Of a stretch of DNA of 33,483 nt, positions 18,129-25,229 are shown piece by piece. Where the stretch lies: positions 1 to 33,483 of IMG/VR virus record IMGVR_UViG_3300031623_000025, one strand, 5' to 3'. How positions within the stretch are numbered: position 1 is the stretch's first letter; each line of letters starts with the position of its first letter. The notes below the pieces were generated by a model. That model made no database searches. It saw only the letters and a list, made by a program, of their open reading frames with translations, and was not told where the DNA came from. This DNA comes from a virus. A program made the translations under genes and the position numbers.

Positions 18129-18576
18129 TTTAATAGGAACAGTTTTGTCGGGAGGTTTAACTGGAGTTGTGGGCAGTGTTATAGGGAAATGCTTCAGTTT
18201 TCTTGATGCATGGCAAGAGGAAAAAAAAGCTGACAAAGAACACGGACGAACGCTTGAAATGCTTCGACTCCAAAATGAAATTGGCGCAGAAGAAAATGAA
18301 CGTGAAATGGCAGTTGCGGAGGCGAATGCAGATGCCAATATGCGAATGGCATCCTACTCGCACGACTCTATGGGTGGTCCAAGTAGTATCTGGGTCGCTA
18401 ATATCTTACGTCTTGTGCGTCCTTGCCTTACTCTTAGTCTCATTGTTTTAGTCGGAGTTTTATATTTCTCGGCAGAAGTAAATGGTCGTGCTACAATAGA
18501 AGCAAGCGTTATTTATATGTGTTCTTCTTCCGTTCTTTGGTGGTTCGGAGACCGTGCTTTAAGGAGTAAGAAATGA
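18121..18576 (+). CDS. Holin-like membrane protein (3TM type)
   Basis: This 151-residue protein has a small-residue N-terminal hydrophobic stretch (G-G-L-T-G-V-V-G-S-V-I-G) and a charged helix (W-Q-E-E-K-K-A-D-K-E-H). An Ala/Glu/Met-rich middle follows, then R-L-V-R-P-C-L-T-L-S-L-I leading into two hydrophobic segments, with a basic end (R-S-K-K). The R-x-x-R-P motif before paired membrane helices resembles the three-TM holins of gene transfer agents and marine phages. It overlaps the endolysin by eight bases, the usual holin-endolysin pairing. Confidence 0.72.
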   Translation: MFDLIGTVLSGGLTGVVGSVIGKCFSFLDAWQEEKKADKEHGRTLEMLRLQNEIGAEENEREMAVAEANADANMRMASYSHDSMGGPSSIWVANILRLVRPCLTLSLIVLVGVLYFSAEVNGRATIEASVIYMCSSSVLWWFGDRALRSKK

Positions 18577-18668
18577 ACCCAATTCTCAAATTCATACTGC
18601 TGTGGATATCTTCTAAAGTTGTGCGGTTAGATAATTACTTATGGCGGAAGTTATGGGCGCGAAAATAA
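18573..18668 (+). CDS. 31-residue small membrane-type protein
   Basis: ATG 18573 overlaps the stop of the holin-like gene (ATGA), and AAGGAG lies six bases upstream, giving a strong coupled start. The 31-residue product begins M-N-P-I-L-K-F-I-L-L-W-I and ends with a Trp/Arg-rich tail (W-R-K-L-W-A-R-K), so it could be a small membrane peptide. It overlaps the next reading frame by 28 bases. Translation is well supported by the start signals, but no function can be assigned; it could serve as the leader that delivers ribosomes to the next gene. Confidence 0.5.
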   Translation: MNPILKFILLWISSKVVRLDNYLWRKLWARK

Positions 18669-18844
18669 ACATTACTTTACTTACTAGTATACTTTTGCTG
18701 GGGACTGGGTGCGCCTTGGCCTTGCCATTAGCTGGTGCTGGCAGCGCAGTACGATCAGAAGTAAGGGTACAAAGAATAGAACATCGGCTAGAATCCAACG
18801 AAAAGATCATAGACTATCTATTGGAACAGCATCCCGATATATAA
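18641..18844 (+). CDS. Small exported or membrane-anchored protein, last late gene
   Basis: This 67-residue protein has a hydrophobic stretch (I-T-L-L-T-S-I-L-L-L-G-T-G-C-A-L-A-L) that could be a signal or lipoprotein sequence, although the residues before Cys do not match a good lipobox. A short charged helix ends in E-Q-H-P-D-I. A spanin-like outer subunit is one possibility from its place after holin and endolysin. ATG 18641 has a weak ribosome site; an in-frame ATG at 18653 has GGAAG close by. Its 3' end overlaps the convergent - strand gene by 38 bases. Confidence 0.5.
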   Translation: MAEVMGAKINITLLTSILLLGTGCALALPLAGAGSAVRSEVRVQRIEHRLESNEKIIDYLLEQHPDI

Positions 18845-19112
18845 CATTGTACTTTTTACCATTCAATAATCTCTTCCACGATAGCTCCGGATCAATTTTA
18901 GCATCTTTTTCCAACTCTGGCCAATCCTGTGTCCGGGCCAAGAGTTTATCAGATATCTTTTTTTTATACTCTGCGGTCTGCATTGTGCGAATACGATTAT
19001 TATGTTGGCTATCGTTTAAAAGTGTGCGCTTGCATCTGCCGCAAGCATAATCACCATTCGCTCTTTTAACTGGGCGAGTCTGTGTTCCGCACCAAGGACA
19101 TTCGACTATCAT
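18807..19112 (-). CDS. Zinc-ribbon-like protein, function unknown
   Basis: This protein of about 101 residues starts with C-P-W-C-G-T-Q and then C-G-R-C-K-R within 25 residues: two Cys pairs that should bind zinc. A mixed-charge region follows with Y-K-K-K-I-S-D-K-L-L and W-P-E-L-E-K-D-A-K. I chose ATG 19112; GTG 19124 in the same frame would add four residues. It is the last - strand gene and converges with the late genes. Nucleic-acid binding is a guess from the ribbon. Confidence 0.65.
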   Translation of the reverse strand: MIVECPWCGTQTRPVKRANGDYACGRCKRTLLNDSQHNNRIRTMQTAEYKKKISDKLLARTQDWPELEKDAKIDPELSWKRLLNGKKYNVIYRDAVPIDSL

Positions 19113-19137
19113 AACTCTATCCACACGCTATCGGGCA

Positions 19138-19296
19138 TTAAGTTTCCTTTTCTTCTTTAGGATAGTACACCTCTACAGAACTATTACATTTTGGGCAGCT
19201 TAAATTAGTTACCATACTATAACTTTCGTCTTCGTCGTCATCAATATCATGGTCCCCGCCCCAAATTAATTCTGTCTTACAATGCCAGCAATTCAT
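19138..19296 (-). CDS. 52-residue two-Cys-pair protein
   Basis: A 52-residue frame reads M-N-C-W-H-C-K-T-E-L-I-W-G-G, then an acidic patch (D-I-D-D-D-E-D-E), then N-L-S-C-P-K-C-N-S-S-V-E-V-Y-Y-P. The two CxxC pairs suggest a rubredoxin- or ribbon-like zinc site. I recall near-identical short proteins, annotated hypothetical, in aquatic phage genomes. It lies between two other CxxC proteins. The function is unknown; it might be a regulator or an adaptor of a host complex. Confidence 0.65.
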   Translation of the reverse strand: MNCWHCKTELIWGGDHDIDDDEDESYSMVTNLSCPKCNSSVEVYYPKEEKET

Positions 19297-19303
19297 AAAA
19301 TAG

Positions 19304-19468
19304 CTAGCCCCCAGACTTCTCTTCTAAACGTGTATCGGGTGTAACTAAATCATAAGCAGTTCTACTTTCCCATTCACAGTCTACGCACATTTTTATATCC
19401 ACATTGCTTATTGTGTATAAATATTCTAACAGACCACCACAATTGAGGCAAGTGCTATATTTTTTCAT
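19304..19468 (-). CDS. 54-residue two-Cys-pair protein
   Basis: This 54-residue frame begins M-K-K-Y-S-T-C-L-N-C-G-G-L-L-E and continues I-K-M-C-V-D-C-E-W-E-S-R, so two CxxC pairs sit about 20 residues apart. The tail is hydrophilic. It lies 24 bases after the helicase stop and eight bases before the next CxxC gene, in the same operon. A zinc knuckle is likely; no function is recognised. Confidence 0.6.
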   Translation of the reverse strand: MKKYSTCLNCGGLLEYLYTISNVDIKMCVDCEWESRTAYDLVTPDTRLEEKSGG

Positions 19469-19492
19469 ATAAAACTCCAGGGTTTTTGATTT

Positions 19493-20851
19493 TCACGATC
19501 TAATAGAATCTATAATAGCCTCAGCCATAGACAACTTTTTTTGTAAAGCCACTATGATTTTTTCATCCAGCTTAGTACCAACTATATCTACATAAGTAAC
19601 TGGGTAATTTTGCCCATGTCTATGATTTCTAGCTTCAGCTTGAACACGTGCATCTAAATCGTAGTTATTTTCATAAAATATAGTAGTGTGACAAGGTACT
19701 GACCCCGACCCTAATAAAGTGTGACCGTATTTGCCAGCTGTCAACTGTGCGATCATGACCGTAGTATCACCTTTATTAAACAAAATTTTGTTGTCTACTT
19801 GGTCTTCTTCAGACTGGTTGCCTGTTAAAACAGCACATTTAATCCCAATCTTGTGCATCAGACGTATAAGATCTTTAATTGATTGTTTATAAAAGGCGAA
19901 CACAATTACTTTAGTATTAATTTCTTCTAATATTTCTTTTATTAGAGCTAATTTAGGGTTTTTATCTAGATGAACTAACTCATTAGTCTCACCCTGTTCG
20001 TCTATTATAAATCCAGACGATATCTGTTGTAGTTTCATCATTTGTGTTATAACCATTGGGGCAGTGATAGTTTCTTCTTTAATGTGAAGTACCAATTCTT
20101 TGCGCATTGTTTCATATTGATCGTATTGTTCACCAGACAATTCGTATCTTCTGGTAGTACACAGCGTGTCCGGCAGGTCCGTCCATTCGCTTTTTTTAGC
20201 TCTAAATGATGATTGGTCAATGATTGATGTAAGCTCGTCTTGATTTCTAACTCCAATAATTTGTTTACCTAAATATCCCCCCATTTTACAAAAACGATTT
20301 CTAAAGGCATATTGGTTTTTACCTTTTAGTTCTCCAATGCACCTAAATTGACCCCATATATCTAACGGTGATTTTACTATTGGTGCTCCTGATAGTATTC
20401 TAACGTAAGACGCAAAACTAGCTAAACCAATGATTCTTTTGGTTCTTTTAGCTTGTGGGTTTTTTACATGGATAGATTCGTCTAATACCAAATAAGTGTT
20501 GTTTGTTTGTAATTGGTCTTCAATGTATTGGCCACCCTTACCTATCATTGCTTCGTAATTAATAGCTAATATATCCCAATCGTCCGTTATTTTAGGCCAT
20601 GTACTAATATTCAATTTTACGTCCCACTCTTTCGCCTCAGCCACCCACACTTGTTTTAAAGACTGTGGGCAAATTATAATCATTTTACTCACTAAACCCA
20701 TAGTATATAAATTAATAAACTCGTTATAGGCAGTAGCCGTCTTTCCTAGCCCCATTTCCATAAAAAACCCAAATCCTCTTAAACCTTCTGCTTTTTCTAA
20801 AGCTTTAGTCTGGACAGCATACGGAGAACCTTTTAAGTGCCAAGGATACAC
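19493..20851 (-). CDS. SNF2-type superfamily 2 helicase
   Basis: With GTG 20851 as start the protein has 452 residues. It shows M-E-M-G-L-G-K-T (Walker A, 31-38), L-D-E-S-I-H (motif II, D124-E125), L-S-G-A-P-I (motif III), and Q-A-E-A-R-N-H-R-H-G-Q (motif VI). The last is close to the SNF2 hallmark. It should be a DNA-translocating ATPase in replication or recombination. I prefer GTG 20851 because AAGGAG lies seven bases upstream and it begins one base after the datZ-like stop. ATG 20896 and an earlier ATG at 20929 are in frame but overlap that gene. It is the last enzyme gene of the Z-nucleotide run. Confidence 0.88.
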   Translation of the reverse strand: MYPWHLKGSPYAVQTKALEKAEGLRGFGFFMEMGLGKTATAYNEFINLYTMGLVSKMIIICPQSLKQVWVAEAKEWDVKLNISTWPKITDDWDILAINYEAMIGKGGQYIEDQLQTNNTYLVLDESIHVKNPQAKRTKRIIGLASFASYVRILSGAPIVKSPLDIWGQFRCIGELKGKNQYAFRNRFCKMGGYLGKQIIGVRNQDELTSIIDQSSFRAKKSEWTDLPDTLCTTRRYELSGEQYDQYETMRKELVLHIKEETITAPMVITQMMKLQQISSGFIIDEQGETNELVHLDKNPKLALIKEILEEINTKVIVFAFYKQSIKDLIRLMHKIGIKCAVLTGNQSEEDQVDNKILFNKGDTTVMIAQLTAGKYGHTLLGSGSVPCHTTIFYENNYDLDARVQAEARNHRHGQNYPVTYVDIVGTKLDEKIIVALQKKLSMAEAIIDSIRS

Positions 20852-20852
20852 A

Positions 20853-21395
20853 CTAAAACTCCTTACTACTATATAGGTAGGTACGAGGCGTTTCATATAC
20901 TTTTTCTGCCAACGTTTTGGGTAAACCACCGTCTAAATCTTTTGCCATAGTACTCAAATGCCAATGCATGTCTTGTAATAGGGGGGCGACTGTTCTATTT
21001 CCCATGCCTAATTCATCACTTAGGTACATACAGGCTTCAAATATATCCGCTACTTTAACTACGTCTTTGCAGTATTTTATATCAGTAGAAGAATTAACCT
21101 GTATTTCTTCCGCCATTGTACTCAGGTGCTGTAATATTGGTGCGTCTTTCACTGTGTACTTTTTATAGGGTGTTGGTATATCGCCACTGACCATTTCATC
21201 AAAATCGTGTGTTAAGGAATATTGTGTTATCCAATTTATATCCTGCGTTCTCATACTCAATAATTTGGCAATTGCCGTCGCATAAATTGCCACATAATAT
21301 GAATGTTCGGCCACTGACTGTTGTCTAAGTGTTCTTATAATCGCCCACCTTGGAACGTGTTGTAATACTCTGTTGGTTGAGTCTAGTATGGACAT
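20853..21395 (-). CDS. datZ: HD-domain dNTP phosphohydrolase, DatZ-like dATPase
   Basis: This 180-residue HD-domain enzyme resembles YfbR nucleotidases and phage DatZ. The metal ligands are H31 (in V-A-E-H-S), H63-D64 (T-H-D-F-D-E) and D117 (V-A-D-I-F-E-A). R16-W17-x-I19 and T-P76 match the positions that I recall as lining the base pocket in YfbR/DatZ. DatZ strips the triphosphate from dATP, so A cannot be incorporated instead of Z. The DatZ call rests on neighbours (purZ, a PolA-type polymerase and a MazG-fold enzyme in one operon); on sequence alone a general 5'-nucleotidase is possible. ATG 21395 follows AGAGGA. Confidence 0.8.
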   Translation of the reverse strand: MSILDSTNRVLQHVPRWAIIRTLRQQSVAEHSYYVAIYATAIAKLLSMRTQDINWITQYSLTHDFDEMVSGDIPTPYKKYTVKDAPILQHLSTMAEEIQVNSSTDIKYCKDVVKVADIFEACMYLSDELGMGNRTVAPLLQDMHWHLSTMAKDLDGGLPKTLAEKVYETPRTYLYSSKEF

Positions 21396-21397
21396 AA

Positions 21398-21604
21398 TTA
21401 TTCCTCTTTAAAAGGGTATATGTGTAATTTTCTTTCTATAGCCTCTTTACACTCCGCATAAAAAATTGTACCAGTTGGTATATGAGTATACATAGTAGCA
21501 ATGTGACGATTCATCTCTCCCCACTGCCCATGTATCTTAAAATCTTCTTTTTTTAATAATAATTTTTCTTCAGTTATTGTTTTAATAGTAACATACTTAG
21601 TCAT
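21398..21604 (-). CDS. Unknown 68-residue protein inside the Z-nucleotide operon
   Basis: This small protein sits between purZ and the datZ-like gene, joined to purZ by an ATGA overlap and ending two bases before the datZ ATG. It begins M-T-K-Y-V-T-I-K and contains W-G-E-M-N-R-H-I-A-T-M-Y and F-Y-A-E-C-K. The mix of beta and charged residues suggests a compact fold. I recognise no family and see no catalytic motif. Its conserved operon place makes a cofactor or regulator of the Z pathway possible, but that is inference only. Confidence 0.7.
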   Translation of the reverse strand: MTKYVTIKTITEEKLLLKKEDFKIHGQWGEMNRHIATMYTHIPTGTIFYAECKEAIERKLHIYPFKEE

Positions 21605-22689
21605 TTTGTGGCCCCCTCATACATGCCGGTTATTCCAGGCCTAACTTTTTCTATTTCAGAACCCCAGCCCATTAACAACTCAGGATAGTATGATAATTTT
21701 TCTAAACAGGATTTTCCTATTTGTTCGCAAATGTCTTGTAGTAGCTCGTCACTAGCATAATTACAAAAATTTAAAAATATTAAAGTGGGTCTGTTTATGG
21801 AGACTGCCTCATCGAATTGCTGTTGACTCCATGTGAAAATTCGTCTAACTCGTTTTGTTACAGTAGTATATTCGTTTTCTACTTGTAATTCTTCAAATGA
21901 CACTTCGTTTTGATCGGGATAAAAGTCTCCACTATACCCTAATTCTGGTATAGAGCCTACTCTAATTGGGTAAGTTCTTAATGACATGGCAACGTTTTCT
22001 ACAAAAATAGGGTGTATCTCCGCATCAGCAATACCCTGTCCTACATTACAATTTCTAGAAGTACAATAAGGATAAAATCTGCCGTTAACTGATAAACTAT
22101 GACCCTGAGGTACTTCTACAGACACCCTAGCCCCATGACTAAGTTTATCATTTAAATCAATCCTCTTGATTCTAAATCTCGATTTTAATACATTGCTATT
22201 TTTGGCTAAACTACCAGTTCTTTGAGTTTTTCTAGCTAAAGCGTTTCCCACCCCCTTTCTAGTCGAAGATATTTTAGTAGCCATAGACGTTTTTATGTTT
22301 TCGTCATCTATGTCCTGCTGTGTGATAATAGTCGCATTAGGGTGGATAACTACATTTTTACTATTAATACCTATTTCGTCCGCCTCTTTCATTAATAAAT
22401 TAACATTAATGATGGCCCCTGCATTAACATATATAGTCGTGTCCTGCTGAATAACCCCAAAAGTTGGTAAGTGAAAACAACAAAAATTACGCTCTGGTGT
22501 TGATTGAAATTTAGTCCAGTGTCCTGCATTAGCACTTGCATTAGTGGTAGCAATATCCACTTCGTTTTGGGGTTGAAGAGCCAAATACGCAGCAAGCAAA
22601 CCTTTACCAGTGGAGCCAAATTGCCCATCCACTAAAACTGACGCTTTGCCATTTTTAATATATTCGAAGTTGTGTCTATCTACAGTCAT
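21601..22689 (-). CDS. purZ: PurZ: aminoadenylosuccinate synthetase for 2-aminoadenine DNA
   Basis: This 362-residue protein is a phage homologue of PurA that should join aspartate to dGMP, giving the precursor of dZMP. The P-loop reads G-Q-F-G-S-T-G-K-G (22-30); the catalytic Asp of PurA (in G-D-E-G-K-G) is S26, the change that marks PurZ. N-A-G-H (54-57), S-T-R-K-G-V-G (142-148), T-S-R-N (210-213) and T-T-V-T-K-R-V-R-R (275-283) match substrate and Asp-binding loops. The TKxD guanine-recognition motif is replaced by L-N-F-C-N near 306-310, so GTP may not be the phosphate donor. It is shorter than PurA (about 430). Both neighbours overlap by ATGA. Confidence 0.92.
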   Translation of the reverse strand: MTVDRHNFEYIKNGKASVLVDGQFGSTGKGLLAAYLALQPQNEVDIATTNASANAGHWTKFQSTPERNFCCFHLPTFGVIQQDTTIYVNAGAIINVNLLMKEADEIGINSKNVVIHPNATIITQQDIDDENIKTSMATKISSTRKGVGNALARKTQRTGSLAKNSNVLKSRFRIKRIDLNDKLSHGARVSVEVPQGHSLSVNGRFYPYCTSRNCNVGQGIADAEIHPIFVENVAMSLRTYPIRVGSIPELGYSGDFYPDQNEVSFEELQVENEYTTVTKRVRRIFTWSQQQFDEAVSINRPTLIFLNFCNYASDELLQDICEQIGKSCLEKLSYYPELLMGWGSEIEKVRPGITGMYEGATK

Positions 22690-22979
22690 TTTTTGCCCCC
22701 ATTATTACAGTCAGCCCAAATCAAAAACCATGCGTTGCAAATTGCGTGGGCCAAGTGGTGCTTGCCACTTTCTTTATCGTTAATTTCGCCAAGTCTCCAA
22801 GCCATAATATGTCTCATCATCGCATCAAAATAACGATCCCAGTCATCGCATTTTTTCCAATTATTAATACCATATTTTTCCGCACCAAAATCAAAAATGT
22901 CCACTACCTGTTGCAAAACTTCATATGGCAGCAATCTCCATCTCCTTTTCTTAGCGTCGTGTTTTTTGTAGTTCGTCAC
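22686..22979 (-). CDS. dATP/dGTP diphosphohydrolase N-domain-like (MazG-fold), candidate MazZ
   Basis: This 97-residue protein has K-H-D-x-x-K-R-R-W-R-L-L-P, F-G-A-E-K-Y-G-I-N-N-W, M-R-H-I-M-A-W-R-L-G-E-I-N-D and H-H-L-A-H-A-I-C-N-A-W-F-L. This pattern belongs to the phage family annotated as the N-terminal domain of dATP/dGTP diphosphohydrolases. Such all-alpha enzymes release pyrophosphate. Here the useful product would be dGMP, the substrate of PurZ. It is coupled by ATGA overlaps to the nuclease upstream and purZ downstream. Whether it or the MazG-like protein at 27152 is the MazZ equivalent cannot be decided by reading. Confidence 0.75.
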   Translation of the reverse strand: MTNYKKHDAKKRRWRLLPYEVLQQVVDIFDFGAEKYGINNWKKCDDWDRYFDAMMRHIMAWRLGEINDKESGKHHLAHAICNAWFLIWADCNNGGKK

Positions 22980-23380
22980 CCTAATTTGTCCATTTCAACA
23001 GTAGACCAAATATTAATACTAGATACTATTTGGCCCACGTCCCATTCATTTCCACTATAAGTTATACAGTGGGAATCCTTTGTGTAGTCTTCTGCATTAG
23101 GGTCAGCGCCTACATACATCACATGAAATTTGCCCTCTGGCTTATATAACAACCAACCAGAGGGCATATTGGCTATGTGTAGTCTTTTTAGTGTTTCTAT
23201 CTGCAACTTTGTTAGAGCCAACTTGTCTTTTTTACACTCAATAAACACAGCAGGAAGAGCATGCATTTTTATAAACAAATCCGGCAGACCACCTTGGTGT
23301 CTGTTGGCTACTTTGAAGGCCCATCCTTTTTTTCTATTTACTTCTTTTACTATACGAGATTGTAAAGTTAACTCATCCAT
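22976..23380 (-). CDS. VRR-NUC family nuclease
   Basis: This 134-residue protein shows the PD-(D/E)xK pattern of VRR-NUC enzymes: G-G-L-P-D34-L-F, F-I-E48-C-K50-K, and L-T-K-L-Q-I-E-T-L near 55. These are structure-selective nucleases acting on Holliday junctions or flaps, so it would process replication intermediates. It starts inside the polymerase gene (overlap of eight bases) and its stop overlaps the next ATG. The C-terminal third (after residue 90) is not recognised. Its length is normal for phage stand-alone VRR-NUC. Confidence 0.85.
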   Translation of the reverse strand: MDELTLQSRIVKEVNRKKGWAFKVANRHQGGLPDLFIKMHALPAVFIECKKDKLALTKLQIETLKRLHIANMPSGWLLYKPEGKFHVMYVGADPNAEDYTKDSHCITYSGNEWDVGQIVSSINIWSTVEMDKLG

Positions 23381-25178
23381 AGCTAGCCTCCGACCAATTT
23401 TTGCCTTCCCCTACATCCACCACCATAGGTACTTGCAATTCTATGGACTTTTTCGGGCCAAAGTCTTGCATTATTTCTATCGCAGTATTAAAGTCTTGTC
23501 TGTCATCCTCATAAAATTGGAAATCAATCGAATCGTGTATGCTTAATAACATGTGAACTTTATCCCCGTTTGCTTCTAAGTAATTATCAATATTAACCAT
23601 TGCCTCTTTTATAATGTCCGCATTACCACACTGTAATAGTCTATTAATGGCTTTATAACTCATGTCATAATTAGATCGTTTATCTAAACGTGCTCTTCTA
23701 CCCATAATACTTTTTACGAATCCAACAGACTTCATTTTATTGGCGGCAGTTTTTTGTAGTACTTTAATTTCTGGCATGTTTGTAAAATAGTCATTCCAAA
23801 TCTTTTCCCCTTGAGCCTCAGACACGCCCAATTCAACAATTAATTTAGCCTTTCCCATACCAGTTAGTAGCCCTTGATTGAGCCTTTTGCCTGAGTCCCT
23901 GTCTATCCCGGCAGCGTTTGCAACGGCCGTGTGCGCATCTATTGGTGGATCGGACAAATAACCCGATAGTAACACTTTACACTTTGAATAGTGGGCCAAC
24001 AGCCGTGGTTCACACTGGCTATAATCCACACTGCCCCACACCATGCCTTCATCTGGTACAAACACCGACCTAAACAATTGCCCCAATTCCTTATTTCTTT
24101 TGGGTACTTGCTGCATATTTGGCCTAGATGAACTAAGTCTACCAGTGATTGTACCAAAGTGATCAGACCTTGATTGGTTAAATTCCGTATGGATTCTACC
24201 ATTAAAAATGTGTGTGTTCATGGGTGATATAAAGGAATTGAGCAGGTTGCCATACTTTCTTGCTGCGACTATTTTCTTCCCTATTTCGTTAGTTAACAAG
24301 TAGTTCTCTGTAAAAGAAGGGTTTCCTTTCTCTGTAATAGGGTAGTCAGTAATGTTAGCTTTGTCAAATAACGCTTTCATCTGAGCACCAGACCGTATGT
24401 TTAAGTCCTTTGGAAGTGATTCATTAGCCTCTATTAAACGTTGCTCAACTAATTTAGAAACGTCAACCAAACGCTGCTCGTCTATGTTTACTCCTCTAAC
24501 TACCATCCTATGTAGAACTCTAATTACTTTGTTTTCTAAAGACCACACCCGCCTAAGGTCTTGGTCGTCCAAATCTTTCTGCTGCTGCTCCCATAACTGA
24601 TATGTTGATGTGCCATCACCTTTAGCATATTCCGTACCCATGTCGTCCTGACCATCTAATCTCCAGTAATTAGCCATTTGCTTACTACCGTCATTACCAC
24701 CAAATTGACTTTTTAAATACTGATATAACTCGCCGCCTCTTTTAGGCTGAACACCCGCATCTATACAACAGTTCTCAAGTGAGTAGGATGACCTATGCTC
24801 GTTAATTAACCCCGCATTTACCATCGTGTCCTCAAAAGTGCATTTGGATAGGTCGATGTTGTGCCTATGTAAGAATTTTAAATCAAATGCAAGATTATGC
24901 CCAATTATATGAATCGGTTTAGATTTGAATATTGAATTAATGTCCATTTCAAATGGATGGGGCTTAGGGCTTACACACTTCTCTTCTTCTGGCGGAATAA
25001 AATTATCAACATTATTAGACCTATGGCGGACAGGTATATAAAAGCTATCACTAGGATTGGAAGAAAAAGTAAACACATACCCAACAGCATAGTTACTTTT
25101 CCAATCAAGCCCACTAGTCTCAACATCTAACACTACCTTTTCAGCAGTCGATAATCTACGTAATAATTGGTCTGTCAT
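23373..25178 (-). CDS. dpoZ: Family A DNA polymerase with proofreading, DpoZ-like
   Basis: This 601-residue polymerase has a 3'-5' exonuclease domain (D18-V-E20; H-N-L-A-F-D99; Y184-x-x-x-D188) and a PolA polymerase domain, with no 5' nuclease. Motif A is D385-Y-S-Q-C-E-P. Motif B keeps R427 and K431 but reads N434-Q-G-L-L-T-G, where the Phe/Tyr of the O-helix is Gln and the second aromatic is Thr. Motif C is H548-D549-S550 rather than H-D-E. These departures and its operon with purZ and datZ suggest the DpoZ type, which prefers Z over A; I could not compare it directly. Upstream is a terminator. The start has only a weak AGG site. Confidence 0.87.
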   Translation of the reverse strand: MTDQLLRRLSTAEKVVLDVETSGLDWKSNYAVGYVFTFSSNPSDSFYIPVRHRSNNVDNFIPPEEEKCVSPKPHPFEMDINSIFKSKPIHIIGHNLAFDLKFLHRHNIDLSKCTFEDTMVNAGLINEHRSSYSLENCCIDAGVQPKRGGELYQYLKSQFGGNDGSKQMANYWRLDGQDDMGTEYAKGDGTSTYQLWEQQQKDLDDQDLRRVWSLENKVIRVLHRMVVRGVNIDEQRLVDVSKLVEQRLIEANESLPKDLNIRSGAQMKALFDKANITDYPITEKGNPSFTENYLLTNEIGKKIVAARKYGNLLNSFISPMNTHIFNGRIHTEFNQSRSDHFGTITGRLSSSRPNMQQVPKRNKELGQLFRSVFVPDEGMVWGSVDYSQCEPRLLAHYSKCKVLLSGYLSDPPIDAHTAVANAAGIDRDSGKRLNQGLLTGMGKAKLIVELGVSEAQGEKIWNDYFTNMPEIKVLQKTAANKMKSVGFVKSIMGRRARLDKRSNYDMSYKAINRLLQCGNADIIKEAMVNIDNYLEANGDKVHMLLSIHDSIDFQFYEDDRQDFNTAIEIMQDFGPKKSIELQVPMVVDVGEGKNWSEASYG

Positions 25179-25184
25179 ATTGCG

Positions 25185-25222
25185 CCTAAAAATAGGCCCC
25201 CCACAACTGGAAGCAGGGGGCC
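25185..25222 (-). terminator. Rho-independent terminator between SSB-like and polymerase genes
   Basis: GGCCCCC (25195-25201) pairs with GGGGGCC (25216-25222) around a 14-base loop. Reading the - strand, the stem is followed by TATTTTTAGG. It sits just after the stop of the SSB-like gene and ends seven bases before the polymerase ATG. It would reduce transcription into the polymerase and Z genes. I saw no clear promoter between hairpin and polymerase, so read-through or antitermination may set their level. Confidence 0.75.
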
Positions 25223-25229
25223 TTGGGTT

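Noticed and set aside
20852-20929. Longer N-terminus of the helicase from ATG 20929
   Set aside because: It overlaps datZ by over 70 bases; the GTG at 20851 has AAGGAG at ideal spacing. The choice is not proven.
21601-22689. PurZ as an ordinary PurA acquired as a host metabolic gene
   Set aside because: The catalytic Asp is Ser, the guanine-recognition motif is missing, the protein is shorter, and the neighbours are Z-pathway genes.
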